Origin: Geodermatophilus sp. YIM 151500
Lineage (GTDB): Bacteria; Actinomycetota; Actinomycetes; Mycobacteriales; Geodermatophilaceae
Direction: 5' to 3'
Length of the DNA: 40,175 nt
NCBI RefSeq assembly: GCF_025716945.1
Contig: NZ_JAOVZT010000021.1
Span: 1-40,175, forward strand
In this document: in pieces, positions 16,605 through 23,412 of the stretch
Layout: each line of letters starts with the position of its first letter
How positions within the stretch are numbered: the first letter of the stretch is position 1
Position numbers and translations under genes: made by a program
The notes under the pieces: generated by a model
What the model was told of the DNA's origin: nothing
The model's input: the letters and a program-made list of their open reading frames with translations, nothing else
The model's database searches: none

Positions 16605-17057
16605 TCAGCCGCCGAAGGACGCCAAGGCCGCGTGGTCGCTACGCGATCGGCGGACGGCGGCTTCCACACGTGGAACGTCCACGCCGAGAACTTCGGCGAT
16701 GGCGGCGATCACCCTGATGGAGGGATCCGCGCCAGGGCGTCCGTCCTCTAGTCGCACGTACGTCATGACGGACACGCCAGGGGCGGTGACTTCGTTCGTG
16801 GCGCGTCCGGCCGCCAATCGCAGCGCCGCCAACGGCGGGTCATCGGGATCGACGTCGAGCAGATGCAATGGGTCGACACCGAGCGCGGCCGCCAGCCGGG
16901 GGATGAAGCGAGGCCGCGGTCGTTCCAGTCCGGTCTCCCAGACCCGGATGCGCGCCGGACTCGAGAGTTCCAGCCTCGTCGCCAGCTCTTCTCTGCTGAG
17001 ACCCACAGCCTGGCGGGCAGCCTGCAGGCGGTCGCCTCGAAGCAGCGGCCGCGCCAC
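16605..17057 (-). CDS. Tandem XRE-type HTH regulator
   Basis: Encodes 150 residues from GTG 17057, preceded by GGGGAG. Residues about 8-68 form an XRE/Cro helix-turn-helix (RLQAARQAVGLSREELATRL... RIRVWETGLERP). Residues about 74-135 look like a second, weaker one (LAAGRATNEVTAPGVSVMTY... SIRVIAAIAEVLGVDVPRVE). Two DNA-binding units in one chain suit binding to paired sites. It is transcribed in the same direction as the Tad operon, directly upstream, and the GGAGAATTACTGG motif lies right after its stop. It is therefore the best candidate regulator of the Tad and left operons; this role is inferred. Confidence 0.78.
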   Translation of the reverse strand: MARPLLRGDRLQAARQAVGLSREELATRLELSSPARIRVWETGLERPRPRFIPRLAAALGVDPLHLLDVDPDDPPLAALRLAAGRATNEVTAPGVSVMTYVRLEDGRPGADPSIRVIAAIAEVLGVDVPRVEAAVRRSRSDHAALASFGG

Positions 17058-17606
17058 GGCAGCTCCCCATCACCCGATCGGTGGACACCCGCCCCCGTGG
17101 CGCCGAACCCTAGTGCCCTGTGCCCGCATCGATCAGGCAAGCGTCTCATCACCGGCGCGGCGCGGCTGTGTGTCGACATCGTTCGACCCGGGGTCCCCGG
17201 CGGAACGACTGGAGGCTGTGCGGCGGCCATGATCGCAGACCTGGCGCCGAATGCTCCCGTCGTCCGACGCGACTCCCGTTCATCGGGGAACTGCTGCAGG
17301 AATCACGCCAGGGTGCACAGCGACTCCGTAGGGAGACTGGAGATGAACTGGAGACCTGCGTGCTCGACGGTGTCGACACCGACGAGACGGGCGTCGTGAG
17401 CGCCTGCGTCGTCACGGCGAAGCCATCGAGTTGAGGTTCCAGGACTGCAGGAAGACCGGAACAGTCCGCCGAAGACTCTCGGCCATGGAACCTGCAGCCC
17501 ATCCGCCGCCGCGGCACGCTCCATACCGGCCACGGTGCATCCCGGTCGGTGAGGCCGGCCGCATCATCCGCAGACGCCCCCTTCTCCATCCGCAGGTCGG
17601 TTCCTG
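17058..17606. other. Intergenic region between XRE regulator and excisionase
   Basis: About 550 bp between divergently transcribed genes. No frame has convincing coding character. A small direct repeat (GGAGACTGGAGATGAACTGGAGACC, split by 3 bases, at 17333-17357) could be an operator. A plus-strand frame ending at 17434 has a short acidic, coding-like tail (GDELETCVLDGVDTDETG), possibly the remains of a gene. Confidence 0.4.
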
Positions 17607-17828
17607 ATGTCGGGGACGACCTCGGAACGCGTGGCGCTGCATGAACAACACGATCAGTTGCTGACCGTCGCCCAGGCCGGGGACTACCTGGGAACAGGGG
17701 AGCGCTTCGTCCGCCGGCTCATCGCTCAACGGCGGATCGCCTACGTCAAGCTCGGCAAATACGTCAGGCTTCAGCGCTCGACCCTCGACGCGTACATCGC
17801 GGCCGGACGTGTCGCGAGCGACGGGTAG
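17607..17828 (+). CDS. xis: Excisionase-family HTH protein
   Basis: Encodes 73 residues with a MerR-like winged helix: LLTVAQAGDYLGTGERFVRRLIAQRRIAYVKLGKYVRLQRSTLDAYI. This is the DNA-binding excisionase pattern, with the recognition helix in FVRRLIAQ and the wing in KLGKYVRL. In integrative elements it bends att DNA and directs the integrase toward excision. It precedes the integrase on the same strand by 340 bp, as in AICEs and phages. ATG 17607 has only a weak ribosome site; GTG 17629 is out of frame. Confidence 0.82.
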   Translation: MSGTTSERVALHEQHDQLLTVAQAGDYLGTGERFVRRLIAQRRIAYVKLGKYVRLQRSTLDAYIAAGRVASDG

Positions 17829-18095
17829 CTCACCTGGCGTCGCCCGGAGTGCGTCCCTCACCACGCTTCCTTGTGACAGCCTCCGCGCCCGCTTCCACGA
17901 CGGCGAGCGACGAAGGCCAAGTGCCAAATTGCCGACCCTCATGGGGCCGTTCGACGAAAAGTCCGCTGTCCGTTCGATCACAGCGGGTCCTGTGTGCAGT
18001 CGAGCTGAGGCTCGGGTCTTCTCGCCACTCGGCAAACACGTCTCGCGGCGGAAGTCAAGCCCGCCGCCGAAGGCTGTGGAAGGCCCTGCGCCGAT

Positions 18096-18124
18096 CTGCC
18101 CCGCGGGGCTGGCCCCGCGGGCAG
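18096..18124 (+). terminator. Strong hairpin in the integrase leader
   Basis: CTGCCCCGCGGGG pairs with CCCCGCGGGCAG with one bulged C, about 45 bp before the integrase ATG. It could act as a terminator or attenuator between xis and int, or block translation. No T-run is present. Confidence 0.4.
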
Positions 18125-18170
18125 CAGCGCAAGTCTCACTTGCACTGGAACGCGTGAGGAGTTCGTCGTC

Positions 18171-19319
18171 ATGGGTCGTAGGGCGTGGGGAACGGTCCGC
18201 CGGCTTCCCTCCGGCCGCTACCAGGCTCGGTACCCGGATGGTTCGGGCAAGCAGGTTTCGGCGCCGCACACATTCGCGACCAAGGCCGACGGCAATCGGT
18301 GGCTCGCCAAGGCGCAGACCGAGATGGACTCGGGCCGCTGGATCGACCCGAAGGCGGGCCAGGAGACGCTCCAGGTCTATGCCGAGCGCTGGGTGGAAAC
18401 CCGCCTCGTCGGAGGCCGGCCGCTGGCCCCCCGCACGGCGGAGCTCTACCGGGCACAGCTCAAGAACCACATCCTCCCGGCCCTGGGATCGACACCACTG
18501 CGCCAGCTCGAGGCGTCCGCCGTCCGGGCCTGGTACGGCAAGCTCAGCGGCCCCAGCGGGCCGGGCCAGGTCACGGCGGCCAAGTGCTACCGGCTGCTGC
18601 GTGCTATCTGCACCACGGCTGTAGACGACAACCTCATCGCCCGGAACCCGTGCTCCATCCGTGGGGCGGGGCAGGAACGTCCCAGCGAGCGACCGATGTT
18701 CACACTCGGCCAGGTCCAGGCGCTGGTCGAGGCCGTCGAGGATCGCTGGCGAGCACTGATACTCCTGGCCGCCTGGACGGGCCTCCGCCTCGGTGAGCTG
18801 TCGGCGCTGCGCCGGGAGCACCTCGACCTTCAGGCGGGCACCGTGAGCGTGAAGAGCGCGGTCGTCGACGTGGTCGGACAGGGACGTTCCTACGGGCCTC
18901 CGAAGTCGGCGGCTGGCCGCAGATCCGTCGCGATCCCGCCGCACGTCATCGGCGACCTGGAGCACCACCTCGCGATGTACGCCCAGCCCGGCGCGTCCGG
19001 GCTGGTCTTCGTGGGGCCGAAGGGCGGACCGATCCGACGCAACAACTTCACCTCACGGGTGTGGGCCCCGGCAGCGGAGGCCGCCGGACTCCCGGCCGGC
19101 TCCCACCTGCACGACCTACGCGGCTGGGGCGCCACCATCGCCGCGCAGCACGGAGCCACCACCAAGGAGCTGATGCACCGGCTCGGGCACGCCTCCCCCG
19201 CCGCGGCGCTGCGCTACCAGCGCGCTGAACAAGAACGAGATGCCGCCCTCGCCGCCGCCATGAGCGCAGCACTGAAGCAATCGGAGGGTGCGGACTCGGC
19301 CCGACCAGCGTCTGGCTAG
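18171..19319 (+). CDS. int: Tyrosine integrase (site-specific recombinase)
   Basis: Encodes 382 residues. The N-terminus has the AP2-like arm-binding domain (RRLPSGRYQARYPDGSGKQV). The core-binding SAM-like domain spans about 65-160 and the catalytic domain about 175-360. Catalytic residues are complete: Arg206 (TGLRLGEL), Lys245 (GPPKSAAGR), His314 and Arg317 (HLHDLRGWG), His340 (LMHRLGHAS) and Tyr349 (ALRYQRAE). Such integrases act on tRNA 3' ends, and the first of four partial tRNA-Gly sites lies 1.6 kb downstream. With xis just upstream it forms the recombination module of an integrative element. It should be active. Confidence 0.93.
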   Translation: MGRRAWGTVRRLPSGRYQARYPDGSGKQVSAPHTFATKADGNRWLAKAQTEMDSGRWIDPKAGQETLQVYAERWVETRLVGGRPLAPRTAELYRAQLKNHILPALGSTPLRQLEASAVRAWYGKLSGPSGPGQVTAAKCYRLLRAICTTAVDDNLIARNPCSIRGAGQERPSERPMFTLGQVQALVEAVEDRWRALILLAAWTGLRLGELSALRREHLDLQAGTVSVKSAVVDVVGQGRSYGPPKSAAGRRSVAIPPHVIGDLEHHLAMYAQPGASGLVFVGPKGGPIRRNNFTSRVWAPAAEAAGLPAGSHLHDLRGWGATIAAQHGATTKELMHRLGHASPAAALRYQRAEQERDAALAAAMSAALKQSEGADSARPASG

Positions 19320-19497
19320 GTGCACCGCCGCGGGAGTCCCTCACGGACGGGTTCTGCAAGACACCTCCTACTGCCAAAGGACTGTCCTGCGCCTCCTCGA
19401 TACGACCGGCGTCCCGCGCAAGCAGCCGAGCCTTCAGGCAACAGACCACACCGTTGTCCGGGATGCCTTTTACTCCGCAGCGCCGCCCGTTGACCCG

Positions 19498-20544
19498 CTA
19501 CTCCTTAAGCGCCATGGTGCGCGCTGCCCGATTCACCGGCCGCACCGTGCGGGGCAGCCGCACCGTGAATAGGGCAATCTGGTGCTCGTCCGCGAACGCC
19601 GATGCCTGAGCCGAGTAGCCGGCGTAGGCAAAGCAGACGGCCGCCCGCCCGCCAGCAGCCCCTTGCAGCTGCTGCAGCACCGGCCGGCCGACCGGCTTGG
19701 TGGTGTACTTCACCTGCGCCACCGCGAACCGTGCCACCACGTCCAACCCGCCATCCGCACCGGCGGTCGTCACGGCGGCATCGGCGAAGCCAAACTGCCG
19801 CAGGGCGGCCGCCGCCAGGCGCTCCGCTTGCTGCCAGTCCCCGGCCGTCGGCTGGCTCGGGCTATTGCCGCCGGCCGAGCCGCGGTCGCCCCACCAGAAG
19901 CGGTGCCGTTCGGCCGGAGGCAGCCGATCGGCCCAGGCCTGCACCGCCGCGAACTGGGCCGCGCTGCACTCCTTGGAGGCGTTGAAGTAGGCCGACATAC
20001 GCACTTCCTGGGCACGCCGCCAAGCGAAGTAGGGCTCACCGGGGTCGCGCCGCGCTTCGATGGCCTCAACGAGAACGTCCCGCACGGCTGTGACCGCTTC
20101 GACCAACGCCGCGAAGCTGCTGTCGCGAGCCAGGACGGCCGGATGGTCGGCCGGTAGGACGACGTTTAGCTCGGCAGCCGTCTCGTCGGGCTTGGCGTGG
20201 TCTCGGCGCCAGCGGACGAAACTGCCGCAGAGGACACGCTCCAGTTCGTTCAACGTCTTCAGCTGGTTCGCTGGCGTCACGACTTCCCACCGGAAGCGCG
20301 ATTCGTCGTCCCGCTGTTGCGGCAACGGAGCGGGCGGTGCCGCGAACGGCGCTGTGAACTCCGTAGGTCCGGTGACCTGCCAGAACAGCCAGTCGGGCGG
20401 CATGTCGGGCCAGGCCAACTCTGGCGTCCACCCGACCGGCGGCCGGAACCCCGGGGGACACGCCGGCCACTGCGACGGACTCAGCCAAACAAGCTGCAGG
20501 CCAGGCGCCGCCGGGATGTCCGACGCCGCGTCTCGGTATGCCAT
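19498..20544 (-). CDS. Mrr-type restriction endonuclease (solitary)
   Basis: Encodes 348 residues from ATG 20544 (GGGGGAG ribosome site); a longer frame upstream reads antisense through att1 and was rejected. The N-terminal two thirds have no known domain (Trp/Pro-rich, then helical). Residues about 236-335 form the Mrr_cat nuclease fold: ALRQFGFADAAVTTAGADGG, catalytic Asp268 and the QVK triad element at 277-279, then GRPVLQQLQGAAGGRAAVCF. Mrr enzymes cut modified or foreign DNA. No methyltransferase is nearby, so it is probably a modification-dependent or stand-alone defence nuclease carried by the element. It lies between int and att1, a usual place for cargo. Confidence 0.82.
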   Translation of the reverse strand: MAYRDAASDIPAAPGLQLVWLSPSQWPACPPGFRPPVGWTPELAWPDMPPDWLFWQVTGPTEFTAPFAAPPAPLPQQRDDESRFRWEVVTPANQLKTLNELERVLCGSFVRWRRDHAKPDETAAELNVVLPADHPAVLARDSSFAALVEAVTAVRDVLVEAIEARRDPGEPYFAWRRAQEVRMSAYFNASKECSAAQFAAVQAWADRLPPAERHRFWWGDRGSAGGNSPSQPTAGDWQQAERLAAAALRQFGFADAAVTTAGADGGLDVVARFAVAQVKYTTKPVGRPVLQQLQGAAGGRAAVCFAYAGYSAQASAFADEHQIALFTVRLPRTVRPVNRAARTMALKE

Positions 20545-20864
20545 CCACTCCCCCGTAGTCGCTGTCCCGTCCTTTCTAGCCGAAGCGGCAGCGCACCGCC
20601 GCCAGCCGCCCACCCAGCTTCTGCTGCGCGACGCGTCCTCCGCTGAAGACCGGCGAGCCATCATCTGCAGACCGGACCTACAGCATTCGAAGCGACGGAG
20701 TGAGCGATCATTCGGCTGGTCCGGCGTCGTTGCGGGAGGCGACGCGAGCTTTGCCCGCGGCACAAACATGGTGCACGTCGACCCCCCACGAAGTGGAGAG
20801 CGTCGATGCCGCCGAACCGATCCGGCCCCAGAGCCGTCGAGGTCCTGCGATGAGGGGATCTCGT

Positions 20865-21028
20865 GATGCTGAGGCAATAGAAGGCACAGCGCCGGGCGAG
20901 TACCTTCTGAAAGGCTTGGAGAAGCTGAGAAGCCTTTGCCCTCCAGGCTGACTGTGCGGGTTCGATTCCCGTCACCCACTCGATCGCGGTGTCGTGGGAC
21001 ATCGTTCACCTGGTGTCCCGAGACATGC
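20865..21028 (+). repeat. att1: partial tRNA-Gly 3' end with arm and hairpin
   Basis: The arm block reads GCTGAGGCA...AAGGCAC (20868-20887). The tRNA T-arm and acceptor end GCGGGTTCGATTCCCGTC (20956-20973) follows; the acceptor then reads ACCCACTC. The hairpin GTGTCGTGGGACAT/GGTGTCCCGAGACAT spans about 20989-21026. The anticodon-loop part (CCTCCAG) is eroded. This is the most diverged of the four units and a candidate right end (attR) of the integrase-bearing element. Confidence 0.7.
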
Positions 21029-21111
21029 GCTCGGGGGCGCCGCCATGGCTCCCATCCCTCCGGCGAACAGAAGCCTCCAGAAGTGCCGGTGCGGGACAGT
21101 CTAGGGTCGCT

Positions 21112-21301
21112 CACCATCTCGTCGGCATCATCCGGCGCAACGCGACGGTCGACTGGGACAAGAAGGAACGGGTGCGGGCGTCCCTGCACGGGCACATCCG
21201 GCGGCTCCCATGAAGTACCGCTACCCGCCGGACAAGCAGGAGTGGAGATCGTCCTGGTGATGCAGCAGGCCGAGATCCTCCCGACGGGGATCGCGGCATG
21301 A
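21112..21301 (+). pseudogene. Type I restriction enzyme HsdR, C-terminal remnant
   Basis: The plus-strand frame from 21112 reads HHLVGIIRRNATVDWDKKER followed by VRASLHGHIRRL. After a frameshift near 21209 come MKYRYPPDKQ and, after another, VEIVLVMQQAEIL, ending at TGA 21301. This is the characteristic C-terminus of HsdR subunits (the NxTVDW...R motif, then KYxYPPDKQ). Everything upstream, including the motor and nuclease domains, is gone, replaced by att1. It is a dead fragment whose stop overlaps the next ATG. Confidence 0.72.
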
Positions 21302-21782
21302 CCTCCGACTCTCAGGCCTCGACTTCGATGGTGCGGTGGTCAGCCGCGGGCATGAGCGGCGAGATCGCGCAAGGCTGCCAGCAGTTGCTCGCCGCCGAGG
21401 CGGCACGTCGGCCGACTGAAACGATCCCCGAGGCGTTGGTGTGGGTCCTGACGTGGAGCCTGACCGGGCTGCCGTTCGAGCAGGCGGCGCGTTGGTGTGA
21501 CCTTCCCGTGCCGCTCGCTGACCTCCCCGTCGCAGCGCGGTCGCCACCCGCCACGGTGTCGCACCGTGGCTCATCGAGGCGTGGGTCGAACTCGGCATAC
21601 GGCCCGACGCTTGGGATCACGAGGACGATCCGATTTGCATCCACAGCGCGGCCGAGTGGGACTGGTACGTCGACGTGCAGACAATCCGAACCAACGACGA
21701 TGGCTTTGAGGATGTCGTCGACTTCGATCGCTGGCTGATCATGACCACGACGATGGATCCACGCAAGGTGCGCTACCTGTAG
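21298..21782 (+). pseudogene. Hypothetical protein, frameshifted
   Basis: The first frame from ATG 21298 reads MTSDSQASTSMVRWSAAGMS and on to about residue 80. Coding character then moves to a second frame, which reads TRHGVAPWLIEAWVELGIRP... and ends at TAG 21782. Joined near 21530-21545, the product would be about 160 residues, acidic and Trp-rich in its second half. The start overlaps the HsdR remnant stop (ATGA), as in an old operon. No family was recognised. The frameshift suggests it decayed with the restriction locus. Confidence 0.5.
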
Positions 21783-22102
21783 GGGTCCGGCAGACAGGGT
21801 CCGCACGCTCGAACTCGGGAATCCTGACCGCCGGCGCCCGCACACCACCGACCGGCCGCTGGACCCTTGGGGCACCCGGAAAGCACGACCGGCGGGCTGA
21901 GGCGGGACCCGCCTCAATAGAGGCAGACGAAGCCCGGCCACACCTGCGTCCATGCAGTGCCCGCGCGGACTCCAGCTCCGCAGCGAGCTCTTGGAGTTCC
22001 GAGAGCCGAAAGGGGAAGCTCAGGCCGGTCGCGAACGTCGTACGGAGGGCCGCCGGTGCGGCCGTCCTTGCCCACGCACGGGGCCGGAGCTTTGGCTGGG
22101 TG
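21783..22102. other. Gene-free stretch
   Basis: About 320 bp between two convergent genes. The minus-strand frames here are short and of poor composition, and no hairpin with a T-run was seen. Nothing supportable was found. Confidence 0.4.
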
Positions 22103-22834
22103 TCAGGCAGCCCATGGCAACCTGAGTACCTCGGCGACCCTGTCGTTGCACAACGGCACGTACTGCCCGTCGACGGTTCGCCCTCCCCCGAAAAGCTCCA
22201 CGACACGACCCGACGTCCGGTCATCGAGCAGGGAGGAGTCTGCCGCGAGCGCTCGGTTCACGTAGTCCACGACGTCCGGAGCCGCCAGTTCGGCAAGGGC
22301 GTTCCGCAGCTTCGAGTGAGCATCATCGTCGAGCTGAGCGCCCGAGAGTGCTCTGACGTTCTCGGCGATGACGGCCGCCGCCAGCATGATCTCCACAATG
22401 CGGCACTGCGCCTCCGCGCTGCTCATCTTCGTCCGATGCCCTTCGAGGGCGACCTCGACCTCGCTCGCGAACGCCGCGACCGACATCGAGGGCGCTTCGG
22501 ACGTGACGGCTTCGTCGCCACTTGCTACCGCTCGCGCGGGCTCGGCCGCCGTTGCCCCGCGGTTCTTCCACCAGCTCGTGAGGCTCGGCACCCCCTTGAG
22601 ACCACCGATGGTCAGCAGGACGCCGACGCCGAGGCCGACGGCCACCTTGAGAAGGCCGGAGTCATCCTCGTCCTCGTCCACGGGACCCCCGAAGACCGCC
22701 TGTGTCTCCAGCCTGTTCGTGTCGTCAGAACGCGCGAGCGGGCTGGTGCCACCGGCTGAGAAATGCGTACCAGCGGGTCGCCCAACCCACATCGGCTCCC
22801 ACAGCAGGTCGGGGTCCAGGTCCTCGAAGGTCAT
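22103..22834 (-). CDS. Hypothetical single-pass membrane protein
   Basis: Encodes 243 residues from ATG 22834; the longer frame upstream reads antisense through att2. An acidic N-terminus (MTFEDLDPDLLWEPMWVGRP) is followed by a polar stretch and one helix (about 78-100: LLKVAVGLGVGVLLTIGGLK). A helical C-terminal domain (about 125-240) has acidic and leucine-rich segments (RIVEIMLAAAVIAENVRALS, VVDYVNRALAADSSLLDDR) and ends in CNDRVAEVLRLPWAA. Composition and codon use fit a real gene. No family was recognised; the soluble helical domain would face one side of the membrane. It is the only intact gene in the cassette between att1 and att2. Confidence 0.65.
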   Translation of the reverse strand: MTFEDLDPDLLWEPMWVGRPAGTHFSAGGTSPLARSDDTNRLETQAVFGGPVDEDEDDSGLLKVAVGLGVGVLLTIGGLKGVPSLTSWWKNRGATAAEPARAVASGDEAVTSEAPSMSVAAFASEVEVALEGHRTKMSSAEAQCRIVEIMLAAAVIAENVRALSGAQLDDDAHSKLRNALAELAAPDVVDYVNRALAADSSLLDDRTSGRVVELFGGGRTVDGQYVPLCNDRVAEVLRLPWAA

Positions 22835-22994
22835 TCTGCGACTGTAAGTGCGAGCGCTGACGATTGATCGGAGGTCAGCGCCGTCGAGCCGCACCAACCG
22901 GCGGGGCGGTGCTCCGACCCCGTGTTCCCTTAAGTCCAGGTTCGAGGTGTCTGCGGCCAGGCACCTCCCGCCTGCCCACACCGAGCGCCCGCCG

Positions 22995-23152
22995 GACACT
23001 GAGGCACGCGGAAGGCACGGTCCGGGGCCCGCAGCCGTTTGACCAGCAGAGAAGTGCGTCAAGAGCCCTCGCCTTCCAAGCTGACTGTGCGGGTTCGATT
23101 CCCGTCACCCGCTCGACGGCGGTCGCGGAACACCGACAGGTGTCCCGCGACC
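22995..23152 (+). repeat. att2: partial tRNA-Gly 3' end with arm and hairpin
   Basis: The arm block GAGGCACGCGGAAGGCACGG (23001-23020) carries GGCACG twice, and GACCAGC follows at 23041. The tRNA part, from the anticodon loop CCTTCCAAG (anticodon TCC) through GCGGGTTCGATTCCCGTC to the acceptor end CACCCGCTC, lies at 23072-23114. Hairpin GGTCGCGGAACACC/GGTGTCCCGCGACC spans 23121-23152. The 5' half of a tRNA is absent, so this is a recombination scar and not a tRNA gene. Confidence 0.75.
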
Positions 23153-23359
23153 CCGCTTGGTCGCGTTGCGCCGTCTGTGCGCGGGAGACCCTCCGCTCAC
23201 CCCGCTGAGGGCGGCGGGTCGCGACGCTGCCAACCCGGCACTGAAGATCACGATCCAGAGGATCACCGGATAAACGATCCAGCGCTCCACGCCGCCCTCC
23301 CCGAGCCGTTCGAACACCCCGACCCGCGTTCCGCAGCTGATGCAGGTTCTGGGACGCAT
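23105..23359 (-). CDS. Small zinc-ribbon-like membrane protein ending inside att2
   Basis: Encodes 84 residues from ATG 23359. An N-terminal CxxC (MRPRTCISCGTRVG) is followed by a helix (IVYPVILWIVIFSAGLAAS) and a basic tail. The last ~20 residues are encoded by the antisense of the att2 hairpin and tRNA end, where the frame stops. The native C-terminus may thus have been replaced during integration. Only one CxxC pair is present, so zinc binding would need a partner. No family was recognised. Confidence 0.45.
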   Translation of the reverse strand: MRPRTCISCGTRVGVFERLGEGGVERWIVYPVILWIVIFSAGLAASRPAALSGVSGGSPAHRRRNATKRGRGTPVGVPRPPSSG

Positions 23360-23412
23360 TGGCGAGTGAAGGCCCTGGTCAGGGCTATGCGGCCTGGCGC
23401 AAAAGCCGGAAA

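Noticed and set aside
20545-21195. N-terminal extension of the Mrr-type gene
   Set aside because: It would read antisense through att1, and ATG 20544 has a good ribosome site.
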